DNA from: Methylobacterium bullatum
GTDB taxonomy: Bacteria; Pseudomonadota; Alphaproteobacteria; Rhizobiales; Beijerinckiaceae
Direction of reading: 5' to 3'
Length of the DNA stretch: 64,000 bases
Assembly: GCA_902712845.1 (NCBI GenBank)
Contig: LR743504.1
Coordinates: 4,438,001-4,502,000, forward strand
In this document: positions 8,129 through 17,013 of the stretch, piece after piece
Layout of the letters: each line of letters starts with the position of its first letter
How positions within the stretch are numbered: position 1 is the stretch's first letter
Notes under the pieces: generated by a model
What the model saw: the letters and a program-made list of their open reading frames with translations, nothing else
What the model was told of the DNA's origin: nothing
Databases searched by the model: none
Position numbers and translations under genes: made by a program

Positions 8129-9623
8129 AGCTCGTCCGTTCCGCCACGAGGCGCTTGTAATCGACCTTGCCGTTGGGCGTCGTCGGCAGGGCCGGGACGG
8201 TCTCGACGGCGCGCGGAACCATGTGCGGAGGCAGCGTCCGCCGCACGGCCTGCAGCACCTCGTCCGGAGCGGGGCCGCTCCCGGCCGGCACGGCGACGGC
8301 GTGGATGCGCTGCCCGAGGCCGGGATCGGCCAGACCGATCACCGCCACCGCCCGGAACGCGCCGGTCTCCATCAGCGCCTCCTCCACCTCGGTGGGGCTC
8401 ACGCGGAAGCCCGCGCTCTTGATCATCGCGTCCTCGCGGCCGAGGAAGCGGAAATAGCCGTCCTCGTCCTCCACCACGAGGTCGCCGGAGCGGCAGACGC
8501 GGGTGCCGTCCTGCGGGCAACGCGGGTCCGGCACCAGGACGCGGGCCGTATCCTCCGGCCGGTTCCAGTAACCGAGGGACACTGTGGGGCCGCGATGGTG
8601 GAGGATGCCGGGCTCGCCGGGCCGGGTCAGCTTCCCGTCGGCGTCCACGGCGAAGATCTCGGTCTCCGGGATGGCGCGGCCCATGGAGCCCGGCCGCGCG
8701 TCGATCTCGCCCGGAGGCAGGTAGGTGGAGCGGAAGGCCTCGGTGAGGCCGTACATCAGCACGATATCGGTGTGCGGGAGCGTCCGGCGCAGGCGCGCCA
8801 CGGTCTCCTGCGGTACCGCGCCGCCCGAATTGGTGAGGATGCGCAGGCTCGCCAGATCCGCCTTGCCGAGCCTCGGCGCCGCGCGGGTCAGCAGGGTCCA
8901 GAGGGTCGGGACACCGGCCAGGATCGTGATCCGGTGCTGCTCGATGGCCCGCACCACCTCGTCGCCGAAGCGGAACTCAAGGAGGACGAGACAGGCGCCC
9001 TGCTCGACGCTCGTGAGGAGCTGGTTGAGCCCGTAATCGAACGAGAACGGCAGGACCGACAGGATGCGGTCCTCGGGCGCGATGGCGAGATAGCTGCGCA
9101 CGATCCGCGTGCCGGCCAGGAGATTGGCATGGTTCAGCATCACGCCCTTCGGCAGCCCGGTGGAGCCGGACGTGTAGAGGATCGCCGCGAGGCCGGGCGG
9201 CGGAGCGGTGACGGTGTCGGGGGCGAGGCGGACGATCAGCGGGTGGGCGAGCCCTCCCCCCTCTGCGGGGGGAGGGTCGAGGGCGGCGAGCAGGGTGGCG
9301 TCGGTGACGAGGAACCGTGCCCCGCAATCGGCGAGGATATGCCGGACCTGACGCGGGCGCAGGCTCGGATGGACCGGCACGAACACCGCCCCGACCCGGC
9401 TGACGGCGAAGATCGCCACGCATTCGGGAAGCGATTTCGGCAGCAGGATCGCGATCCGGTCGCCGGGTTCGGCGCCCGCCTCGCGCAGCCTCCGCGCCAG
9501 CCGCTCGACCTCGGCCCGCATCCCGCCATAGCTCAGCCGGTCGTCGCCGCGGACCAGGGCGATCCGCTCGGACGCGCAGGCCGGACCGTCGAGGAGATCG
9601 TGAAGCAGGGCGGGCGCCGGCAT
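8121..9623 (-). CDS. AMP-forming acyl-CoA/acyl-ACP ligase
   Basis: A 500-residue ANL-superfamily adenylating enzyme. Motifs in order: ATP loop YTSGSTGLPKG, the segment LMYGLTEAF, the hinge region RSGDLVVEDEDGYFRFLGR, and the C-terminal catalytic lysine in PTTPNGKVDYKRL. It should activate a carboxylic acid as an acyl-adenylate and load it onto CoA or, given the adjacent gene, onto the acyl carrier protein. I place the start at the ATG 9621-9623, since the upstream ATG at 9644 falls inside a type C palindrome. A 10-bp GC hairpin (9252-9276) is read in frame as PPPAEGGG. It resembles the exosortase A-associated ligase family. Confidence 0.9.
   Translation of the reverse strand: MPAPALLHDLLDGPACASERIALVRGDDRLSYGGMRAEVERLARRLREAGAEPGDRIAILLPKSLPECVAIFAVSRVGAVFVPVHPSLRPRQVRHILADCGARFLVTDATLLAALDPPPAEGGGLAHPLIVRLAPDTVTAPPPGLAAILYTSGSTGLPKGVMLNHANLLAGTRIVRSYLAIAPEDRILSVLPFSFDYGLNQLLTSVEQGACLVLLEFRFGDEVVRAIEQHRITILAGVPTLWTLLTRAAPRLGKADLASLRILTNSGGAVPQETVARLRRTLPHTDIVLMYGLTEAFRSTYLPPGEIDARPGSMGRAIPETEIFAVDADGKLTRPGEPGILHHRGPTVSLGYWNRPEDTARVLVPDPRCPQDGTRVCRSGDLVVEDEDGYFRFLGREDAMIKSAGFRVSPTEVEEALMETGAFRAVAVIGLADPGLGQRIHAVAVPAGSGPAPDEVLQAVRRTLPPHMVPRAVETVPALPTTPNGKVDYKRLVAERTSYV
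9252..9276. repeat. GC hairpin inside the acyl ligase gene
   Basis: CCCTCCCCCC-TCTGC-GGGGGGAGGG is a perfect 10-bp inverted repeat within coding sequence. It resembles the cores of the intergenic type B repeats at 27.1, 29.2-29.6 and 55.2 kb. Confidence 0.8.
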
Positions 9624-9631
9624 GGTGCTAA

Positions 9632-9677
9632 GCAGGTTCAGCAAAAGTGGTCACCGGTTTTGCGTTCTCGAACCTGC
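9632..9677. repeat. Type C nested palindrome between ligase and ACP genes
   Basis: The outer arms GCAGGTTC / GAACCTGC enclose the core CAAAAGTGGTCACCGGTTTT, itself an imperfect dyad. It fills the spacer between the acyl carrier protein and ligase genes, so it is probably transcribed within the operon. The core matches the common GTGGTCACCGG palindrome of Hyphomicrobiales genomes. Confidence 0.85.
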
Positions 9678-9947
9678 TCAGGGTTGCGCCTTGGCCCGCT
9701 TGGCCTCGACGAAGGCGGCCAGGGCGTCGACGCTCTCGAAATGCGCGAGCGCGAAGGCGTCCTCCTCGATCTCGAAGCCGAACCGGTCGCCGAGCTCCAT
9801 CATCAGGTCGAGCACGCCGATGGAATCGAGGGCATCGCTGGTGACGAGGGAGGTGGACCCGGTCACCGCACCCGGCGCGAGGCCGGGATTGCGGCCGGCG
9901 ATGAAGGCGAGGATCGCCTCGCGCGCGGCGGCGTGTGTCTCGACCAC
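9678..9947 (-). CDS. Acyl carrier protein
   Basis: An 89-residue four-helix acyl carrier protein. The phosphopantetheine site is DALDSIGVLDLM with Ser42, followed by the acidic helix ELGDRFGFEIEED. The start is inferred as GTG at 9945-9947 with GAGGGGAG upstream, which gives the normal ACP length; a longer frame from an ATG at 10079 would add about 44 unconserved residues. It is the first gene of the operon with the AMP-forming ligase and PLP decarboxylase, and is the likely tether for their product or substrate. Confidence 0.85.
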   Translation of the reverse strand: MVETHAAAREAILAFIAGRNPGLAPGAVTGSTSLVTSDALDSIGVLDLMMELGDRFGFEIEEDAFALAHFESVDALAAFVEAKRAKAQP

Positions 9948-10070
9948 GGTCCGGTCTCCCCTCGGCCGTCCCGTCGGCCGTCGCCGCCCATAGCGATGTC
10001 GGCCGGGCAAGTCCATGAGCCGCTCCCCCGGCGCGGCCTTCGGGCGGTAAGCAACCTGCGCAATAACGGC

Positions 10071-10087
10071 GTCGACCATCGGTCGAC
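10071..10087. promoter_or_regulatory. Palindrome between ACP operon and aqpZ
   Basis: GTCGACC-ATC-GGTCGAC is a perfect 7-bp dyad in the divergent region, 124 bases before the ACP start and 136 before aqpZ. It has operator-like symmetry; no regulator is assigned. Confidence 0.35.
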
Positions 10088-10222
10088 CCGATCGGATACG
10101 CCCAATGAGCGATTGCCATGGGTCGGGGCGAAATCTAGGTTCCGTGCGTCAAGACCAAGGATAAAGCCGATTCTCGTGGTTCGAATACATGAAAACTCCT
10201 CCTGCATTCGAGCGGGGCAGCC

Positions 10223-10963
10223 ATGACACATGACACGATCCGGCGATCGACGGCCGAGTTTTTCGGAACGTTCTGGCTCACCTTCGGAGGCTGCGGCGCG
10301 GCCATCGTCTCCGCCTCCTATCCCGCCCTTGGCATCGGCTTTCTCGGCGTGGCCCTCGCCTTCGGACTCACGGTGCTGACCATGGCCTATGCGGTGGGGC
10401 ACATCTCGGGCGGCCATTTCAACCCGGCCGTCACCCTCGGCCTGTGGTCGGCCGGCCGCTGCGCCGACCATCACGTGGTCCCCTACATCGTGGCGCAGGT
10501 CGTCGGAGCGGTGTTCGGCGCGGGCGTTCTCTATCTCATCGCCTCCGGCAAGGCCGGATGGGTGCCGGGCGGCTTCGCCTCGAACGGCTACGGCGACCTT
10601 AGCCCCGGCAAGTACGGTTTGCTCTCCTGTTTCCTGGTGGAAGCCCTCGCGACCTTCTTCTTCCTGTTCATCATCATCGGGACGACCTCGAAGGGCGCGG
10701 CCACCGGGTTCGCCGGCATTCCCATCGGCTTCGCCCTGGTCCTGATCCACCTGATCTCGATTCCGATCACCAACACTTCCGTCAACCCGGCCCGCAGCAG
10801 CGGCCCGGCCCTGTTCGCGGGCGCGGAGGCCATGGGGCAGCTCTGGCTGTTCTGGCTGGCGCCGATCCTCGGTGCGGTTATGGCGGGCGCCATGGCGCGC
10901 TGGCTCTACGAGCCGGACACGCTCATTGAGACCACGATCGTGGAGAAGCGGTCGGCGGCGTGA
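10223..10963 (+). CDS. aqpZ: Aquaporin Z
   Basis: A 246-residue inner-membrane water channel of the MIP family, with six hydrophobic segments and the two half-helix NPA motifs: SGGHFNPAVTLG (about residues 60-71) and NTSVNPARSSGPA (about 188-200). Arg after the second NPA and the short GHISGGHF segment are typical of AqpZ, not of glycerol facilitators. It conducts water in response to osmotic conditions. The ATG at 10223 follows a GC-poor leader of about 140 bases. It converges with ureD, separated by repeats. Confidence 0.95.
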   Translation: MTHDTIRRSTAEFFGTFWLTFGGCGAAIVSASYPALGIGFLGVALAFGLTVLTMAYAVGHISGGHFNPAVTLGLWSAGRCADHHVVPYIVAQVVGAVFGAGVLYLIASGKAGWVPGGFASNGYGDLSPGKYGLLSCFLVEALATFFFLFIIIGTTSKGAATGFAGIPIGFALVLIHLISIPITNTSVNPARSSGPALFAGAEAMGQLWLFWLAPILGAVMAGAMARWLYEPDTLIETTIVEKRSAA

Positions 10964-11023
10964 GGGTCGACCGGCCGAGCGGTTGGGCCGTCGGGGCCGA
11001 GGTCCGCCCTCTCCCACCCGACG

Positions 11024-11124
11024 ACCTCATCCCGGGGCGCCGTGAAGCGGCCTCCATGACCCGGATTGCCAGCTGGAGCCCTCCTTCGAGGCCTCCGCTT
11101 CGCTCCGGCGCCTCAGGATGAGGA
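11024..11124. repeat. Type A palindromic repeat, paired units (left unit degenerate)
   Basis: CTGGAGCCCTCCTTCGAGG...CCTCAGGATGAGG forms a good right-hand unit, while the left unit is diverged. It lies in the 301-base gap between convergent aqpZ and ureD; I see no gene in that gap. Confidence 0.75.
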
Positions 11125-11182
11125 TTCTGGTGGGATGAGAATGGGTTGACCGGCCCCGACATTTTCCTCTTCCCACCCACCC

Positions 11183-11230
11183 ACCTCATCCTGAGGTGCC
11201 CGCGCCAGCGGGCCTCGAAGGAGGCCTCCA
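11183..11230. repeat. Type A repeat, single unit
   Basis: CCTCATCCTGAGG followed by GGCCTCGAAGGAGG and CTCCAG is one half-unit without its inverted partner. It is 35 bases from the ureD stop. Confidence 0.75.
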
Positions 11231-11264
11231 GAATCCGGAGCGCGAACGGGAAGCTCCCTCCTCT

Positions 11265-12248
<984 letters not shown>

Positions 12249-13218
12249 AGAGCGCGCGGGGGGGATGACCGAGGGTCTCGAGGGCCAGGGCGACGATGGC
12301 GGCCGTCACGCCCGAGCCGCAGGTGGTGACCACGGGTCTGGCCGGATCGACGCCGGCATCGGCGAAGACCTTGCGCAGGGCATCCGCATCCTTCAGCCGG
12401 CCGTCGGCCTGGAGCGCGGAGTAATGGACGTTGCGCGCGCCCGGCATGTGGCCGGGGCGCACGCCGGGGCGCGGCTCGGCCTCCTCGCCGCGAAAACGCG
12501 GGGCGGAGCGGGCATCGACCACCTGGGCCGAGCCGGTCTCGAGGGCGCGAGCGACGTCGGCGGCATCGGCCACGGCCCCGTGGTCGAGGCGCGCGGAGAA
12601 ATGGCGCCGGTCGCGGCGGGGACCGTCGCCATCCTCGGTGGGAAAGCCGGCGGCCAGCCAGGCCGGAAAGCCCCCCTCCAGGATCTGCACGTCGCGCACG
12701 CCGAAGGTGCGCAGCATCCACCAGACGCGGGGCGCGGAGAACAGGCCCATCCCGTCATAGACGACGATGTGCATGCCGTCTCCGATGCCGAGCTCGCGCA
12801 TGCGCGAGGCGAAGACCTCCGGCCTGGGCAGCATGTGCGGCAGGGGCGAGGTCTCGTCGCTCATGGCGTCGATGTCGAAGCGGATCGCGCCGGGGATATG
12901 GGCGGCCTCGTATTCGGCTGCGGCATCGCGCCCCTGGGCGGGCAGGTACCACGACGCATCGAGCACGATGATGCCCGGCGCGCCGAGACGCTCCTTGAGC
13001 CAGCCGGTCGTGACGAAATGCGAAGGCGCCATGTCTGCTCTGTCCGATCATAAGGAGGTCGGCGCCACTCAACCACATCCGCCCCCGGCTTGCACAGTCG
13101 CCGGCTCGCCGGGGCGGCACCTTGCGCACTCCCCATCTTGCACAGGCGCCACGTTGAGGCGAAAGCTCCCCGGAATGACCAGCCATCGCCACAGACGTCA
13201 TCCGGAGGCCGCCCGATC

Positions 13219-13461
13219 GTGACTCCGCGCGAGACGTTCCACATCGAGATCCTCGGCTCCGACGACGAGGGCGAGGACCGCGTGCGCCAGCGCCTGTCGA
13301 TCCGCGCGAGCGGGGCGGAAAGCGCCACGGAGCGTGCGCTCCTCCTGTTCGCGCGGGCACGGGCGCCGCAGCGCTCCGGCGGACCGGCCGAGGCGGTGCG
13401 CGTCATCGACGGGGCCGGGACGGAGGTGTTCCACCGGACCCGCTTCGACGAGACCGCCTGA
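13219..13461 (+). CDS. Small hypothetical protein
   Basis: An 80-residue protein starting TPRETFHIEILGSDDEGED, acidic at the N-terminus and mixed after. No signal peptide or recognised domain. The GTG at 13219 is preceded by GGAGG 10 bases upstream, better than the ATG at 13090. It is 2 bases from the next gene on the same strand, suggesting a two-gene operon. Confidence 0.55.
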   Translation: MTPRETFHIEILGSDDEGEDRVRQRLSIRASGAESATERALLLFARARAPQRSGGPAEAVRVIDGAGTEVFHRTRFDETA

Positions 13462-13463
13462 CC

Positions 13464-13817
13464 ATGCGCCTCCTCGCGGCCCTCGGCGCGATGCTGCTGT
13501 TCGCCGGCCTGTTCGTGCGCAGCTACACCGTGCCTCCGGCTCCCGACCGGCGGGGCGGCACCACCTTGGCCCTGGCCTATCCGAGCCGCGCCCTGTTCGG
13601 CAGCCCGCGTGGTGATTGCGTCGGCACGCCCCCGGACGAGGTGGTCATCGCCTGCCTGATCGGCTCCGTATCCCGGTTCCGCGCCGAATCGATGCCCCTC
13701 GTCCAGCTCCCGTTCTGCGGCACCTGCTACGGCCTGTCCCAGAGCCTCGCCGCCCTCGGCCGCGACGAGAAGGCGGTCCAGGCCAAGCTCGACCAGATGG
13801 CGCGATACGGGTGGTAA
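13464..13817 (+). CDS. Hypothetical secreted or membrane-anchored protein
   Basis: A 117-residue protein with an N-terminal hydrophobic segment (RLLAALGAMLLFAGLFVRS) that can serve as a signal peptide or anchor. The mature part contains four cysteines (GDCVGTP, IACLIG, PFCGTCYG), a spacing that could form disulfides or bind metal; CGTC is a CxxC pair. I do not recognise the family. It follows the preceding small gene at once. Confidence 0.6.
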   Translation: MRLLAALGAMLLFAGLFVRSYTVPPAPDRRGGTTLALAYPSRALFGSPRGDCVGTPPDEVVIACLIGSVSRFRAESMPLVQLPFCGTCYGLSQSLAALGRDEKAVQAKLDQMARYGW

Positions 13818-13904
13818 CCCCCGCGCCCGGCGAATGGCTCGGGCACCACGTTGACTTCGCAGGCGCGAAAGCGCATATCGCAGTTGCAGCGTCAGCGGCC
13901 GTGA

Positions 13905-13970
13905 CAGGTTCGCTTGAGAGGGCTGCGTGACGGATCGCCGATTGCGCGTCAGCGCGGCCCAAGCGACCTG
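13905..13970. other. Imperfect stem-loop in helicase leader
   Basis: CAGGTTCGCTTG at 13905 pairs with CAAGCGACCTG at 13960 (one bulged base), enclosing about 43 bases. It lies 140 bases before the DEAD-box helicase start in a 290-base gap that otherwise holds no gene. Cold-shock-related helicases often have structured leaders, so a regulatory role is possible but unproven. Confidence 0.35.
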
Positions 13971-14107
13971 AGCCCCTCTCTTCAACGTGCATGCACCCGG
14001 ATCGCCCCATCACGCGGGCGGCCTCCAGCTCAACGGACCAGCCCCTTCGACAAGACGGCCATCGTTTCGGTGGTGTCCGGCCGGTCCCGCTGCCTGAAAG
14101 TCTACCC

Positions 14108-15601
14108 TTGACCCAATTCACCGATTTCGGCCTCGCCCAGCCCGTGCTGCGCGCCCTGGATGAGGCCGGCTATAAGACCCCGACCCCGATTCAGGCCCAG
14201 GCCCTCCGCCCCGCCATGGAAGGCCGCGACCTCTGCGGCATCGCCCAGACCGGCACCGGCAAGACCGCGGCCTTCGCGCTGCCGATCCTGCACCGCCTCG
14301 CCCAGAACCCGCGCAAGGCCATCCGCCGCGGCTGCCGCGTGCTGGTGCTCTCGCCCACCCGCGAGCTCGCCAACCAGATCGCCGAGAGCTTCTCGGACTA
14401 CGGGAAATACCTGTCGTTCACCAACACCGTGGTGTTCGGCGGCGTCACCATCTCCCGCCAGGAGAAGGCTTTGGCCAACGGCGTCGACATCCTCGTCGCC
14501 ACGCCGGGCCGCCTCATGGACCTCATCGAGCGTCGCTCGCTGACCCTCGAGGCCGTCGAGATCCTCGTCCTCGACGAGGCCGACCAGATGCTCGACCTCG
14601 GCTTCATCCACGCCCTCAAGCGCATCGTGAAGATGCTGCCGAAGGAGCGCCAGAGCCTGTTCTTCTCGGCCACGATGCCGAAGAACATCGCCGGCCTCGC
14701 CGACCAGTATCTCCGCGATCCGGTGCAGGTCGCCGTCACCCCCGTGGCGACCACCGCCGAGCGCGTCACCCAGGAGGTCATCTTCGCCCATACCGGCGCG
14801 AAGCAGGCCCTCCTCAACCACATCCTGCGCGACCCGAAGATCGAGCGCGTGCTCGTCTTCACGCGGACCAAGCACGGCGCCGACCGCGTGGTGCGCGGCC
14901 TGGAGAAGGTCGGGATCAACGCCTCCGCCATCCACGGCAACAAGTCCCAGCCGCAGCGTGAGCGGGCTCTCGCCGCGTTCAAGGACGGGTCCTGCCGGGT
15001 GCTGGTCGCCACCGACATCGCCGCCCGCGGCATCGATGTGGAGGCGGTGAGCCACGTCATCAACTATGACCTGCCCAACGTGCCCGAGAGCTACGTCCAC
15101 CGCATCGGCCGCACCGCGCGCGCCGGGGCGAACGGGCTCGCCATCTCGTTCTGCAACGACGAGGAGAAGGCCTACCTGCGGGACATCGAGCGGACCACGC
15201 GCCAGAAGATCCCCGTCGGCGCCTTCCCCGAAGGCTTCAACCCGCCGACCCGCCAGGAGGCCGCCGAGGCCGCTCAGGCCGAGGAGCGCCGTCCGGCACC
15301 CCAGGGCCAGCGTCCCGGCCAGCGCCAGGGCCAGCGTCCCGGCGGCGGTCGTCCCGGCGCCGGTGCCCGTCCGGGCGGCGGTCGCGGTGGCCAGCCCGCC
15401 GGGCAGGCCCGGTCCGGCCGTCCCCAGGAAGGCCGCGGCGATCGTCCGTCCGAAGGACAGGGCCGTGGCCCCCGTCCCGACCAGCGCGGCGACAACCGCG
15501 CTCCGCGCCAGGGTGAGCGCCCGCGCAGCGGTGGCGGCGGCAGCAATGCCGGCGGCGAAGGTCGCGCCATCGGCTGGCTCGATCGCTTCCCGCGTTCCTG
15601 A
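14108..15601 (+). CDS. DEAD-box ATP-dependent RNA helicase (RhlE-like)
   Basis: A helicase of 497 residues that unwinds RNA, probably in ribosome assembly or mRNA turnover. Motifs in order: Q-motif FTDFGLAQPVLRAL...PTPIQ, Walker A AQTGTGKT, PTRELANQI, TPGRLMD, VLDEADQML, FSATMP, then in domain 2 VFTRTKHGAD, RGIDV and HRIGRTARAG. The last 110 residues are a low-complexity Gly/Arg/Pro/Gln tail that should bind RNA. The start is uncertain: I chose TTG at 14108, which begins TQFTDFGLAQ as in RhlE proteins, but the frame is open back to 13991. A strong terminator follows. Confidence 0.93.
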   Translation: MTQFTDFGLAQPVLRALDEAGYKTPTPIQAQALRPAMEGRDLCGIAQTGTGKTAAFALPILHRLAQNPRKAIRRGCRVLVLSPTRELANQIAESFSDYGKYLSFTNTVVFGGVTISRQEKALANGVDILVATPGRLMDLIERRSLTLEAVEILVLDEADQMLDLGFIHALKRIVKMLPKERQSLFFSATMPKNIAGLADQYLRDPVQVAVTPVATTAERVTQEVIFAHTGAKQALLNHILRDPKIERVLVFTRTKHGADRVVRGLEKVGINASAIHGNKSQPQRERALAAFKDGSCRVLVATDIAARGIDVEAVSHVINYDLPNVPESYVHRIGRTARAGANGLAISFCNDEEKAYLRDIERTTRQKIPVGAFPEGFNPPTRQEAAEAAQAEERRPAPQGQRPGQRQGQRPGGGRPGAGARPGGGRGGQPAGQARSGRPQEGRGDRPSEGQGRGPRPDQRGDNRAPRQGERPRSGGGGSNAGGEGRAIGWLDRFPRS

Positions 15602-15642
15602 TCTCACTTAACGCTCTGACGGTCGGGTTCGCCCGACCTGAC

Positions 15643-15673
15643 GCCGCCCCGGACCTTTCCGGGGCGGCTTTTT
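15643..15673 (+). terminator. Rho-independent terminator after the helicase
   Basis: GCCGCCCCGG-ACCTTT-CCGGGGCGGC followed by TTTTT is a perfect 10-bp stem with a T-tract, 42 bases after the helicase stop. Confidence 0.9.
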
Positions 15674-15766
15674 CGTGTTGAAGACAACGATGGGACGGGC
15701 ATTGCCGGCGGACGATCCCGCGCCATCTGACGCTATGGCGGTCATCGCTGCGAGGGAGGCGTGGAC

Positions 15767-15952
15767 ATGCGTTTCGAACTCTACCGGGATTCGGGTGGCG
15801 ACTGGCGCTGGCGCCTCCGGGTCACGAACGGCAACGTCATCGCCGATTCGGCCGAGGGCTATGCCCGCCGGGAAGATTGCGAGCACGGCATCACCCTGGT
15901 GAAGGGCTCGGCCGAGGCCAGCGTGGTCGACATGACGTTGAAGATCGCCTGA
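15767..15952 (+). CDS. YegP/DUF1508 family small protein
   Basis: A 61-residue protein of the DUF1508 (YegP) type, a single short beta-beta-beta-alpha repeat: RFELYRDSGGDWRWRLRV then NVIADSAEGYARREDCEHGI. Many family members hold two repeats; this one has a single copy. Function is unknown. The ATG at 15767 has GGGAGG 8 bases upstream. It stands alone between two terminators. Confidence 0.8.
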   Translation: MRFELYRDSGGDWRWRLRVTNGNVIADSAEGYARREDCEHGITLVKGSAEASVVDMTLKIA

Positions 15953-16125
15953 CCCGTCCACGCAGCGCTGCTCGAGCGAAGGCTGTTGGCGAAAAGGCTA
16001 ACCGTTAAGCTTGCCGGCAGGGGGCATGAAACGGTTTGCCGGTTCCGTGCGTTCGGGTGACGGCCAAGCATGCTTTCCCGCGCATGCCGTCGTATCATCA
16101 CCGTCGTTCGATCATCCGAGGAGTC

Positions 16126-16431
16126 ATGAACGTGTTGAGGAAACTCCTTCTGGCCGCATTGCTGGCCCTGGGCTTCGCCGCCCTGGCCCCCCAGGGCGCT
16201 TCGGCCGCGCCCATCGGCCCGGTTTCCGCTCTTCAGAGCGAGGCCGCACCCGCCGTCGCCGAGAAGGCGCAGTATTACTACCGCCGGCCGTATTACCGTC
16301 GTCCGTTCTACCGTCGCCCCTATTACGCCCGCCCGTATTACCGTCGTCCGTACTTCGCTCCGCGTCCGTTCTACCGTCGCCCGTATTACGCCCCGCGCCG
16401 GTTCTACGGCCCGCGTCGCTTCTACTACTAA
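16126..16431 (+). CDS. Secreted Tyr/Arg/Pro-repeat protein
   Basis: A 101-residue protein with a clear signal peptide (residues about 1-27, LLLAALLALGFAALAPQGASA). A short spacer is followed by some ten copies of a five-residue unit of the type [YF][YF]RRP, ending GPRRFYY. The strongly basic, aromatic repeat suggests a periplasmic or surface protein that binds anionic polymers, but function is unknown. The DNA also repeats (TACCGTCGTCCG-like units), so the tract may vary in length. The ATG at 16126 has GAGGAG upstream. A terminator follows. Confidence 0.75.
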   Translation: MNVLRKLLLAALLALGFAALAPQGASAAPIGPVSALQSEAAPAVAEKAQYYYRRPYYRRPFYRRPYYARPYYRRPYFAPRPFYRRPYYAPRRFYGPRRFYY

Positions 16432-16460
16432 GTCGTCGTCCACGCCGGCCGGTTTCGAGG

Positions 16461-16496
16461 CCCGGTCGTCCCCTTCGGGACGGCCGGGCTTTTTCT
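16461..16496 (+). terminator. Rho-independent terminator
   Basis: CCCGGTCGTCCC-CTTC-GGGACGGCCGGG followed by CTTTTTCTT is a strong stem with one mismatch and a T-rich tail, 29 bases after the repeat-protein stop. Confidence 0.88.
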
Positions 16497-16584
16497 TGAC
16501 CTGACGCCCCTTGTCGGCCGATGCAGGAGGCCAAGCCGCGCCTCGGACGAACGAAGGCCGGCGGCGATCAGGGTGGAGACCGCA

Positions 16585-16995
16585 ATGGCCGAGACCAGCG
16601 ACCCGCGTGGGGACCTCACGGTGCGCACCATCGCGATGCCGGCCGACACCAACGCCAACGGCGATATTTTCGGCGGCTGGGTGATGTCGCAGATGGACCA
16701 GGCCGGGGGCATCGCCGGCGTCGACCAGGCGCAGGGCCGCGTGGTCACGGTGGCGGTCGATGCGATGACCTTCATCCGCCCGGTACGAGTGGGCGACGTG
16801 CTCTGCGTCTATACCCGGGTGGAGAGCGTGGGCCGCACCTCCATGAAGATCCAGGTCGAGGCCTGGGCGCGCCGCTTCCGCACCAAGCTGCGCGAAAAGG
16901 TGACTGAGGCGACCTTCACCTTCGTGGCCATCGACGACGACGGACGTCCGCGCCGGCTCCCCAAGCCGGAGCCGGAGAGTTCGCCCGAACCGTGA
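16585..16995 (+). CDS. Acyl-CoA thioesterase (YciA-like hotdog fold)
   Basis: A 136-residue single hotdog-domain thioesterase hydrolysing acyl-CoA. The helix-containing motif NANGDIFGGWVMSQMDQAGG is the YciA/BACH-type active-site segment, and the substrate-loop VAVDAMTFIRPVRVGDVLC follows. The C-terminus is a short Pro/Glu-rich tail. The ATG at 16585 with GGTGGAG upstream is chosen over an in-frame GTG at 16573. It is convergent with the zinc peptidase gene. Substrate range cannot be read from the sequence. Confidence 0.88.
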   Translation: MAETSDPRGDLTVRTIAMPADTNANGDIFGGWVMSQMDQAGGIAGVDQAQGRVVTVAVDAMTFIRPVRVGDVLCVYTRVESVGRTSMKIQVEAWARRFRTKLREKVTEATFTFVAIDDDGRPRRLPKPEPESSPEP

Positions 16996-17013
16996 GGCCG
17001 GGCGAGGCGGGCA

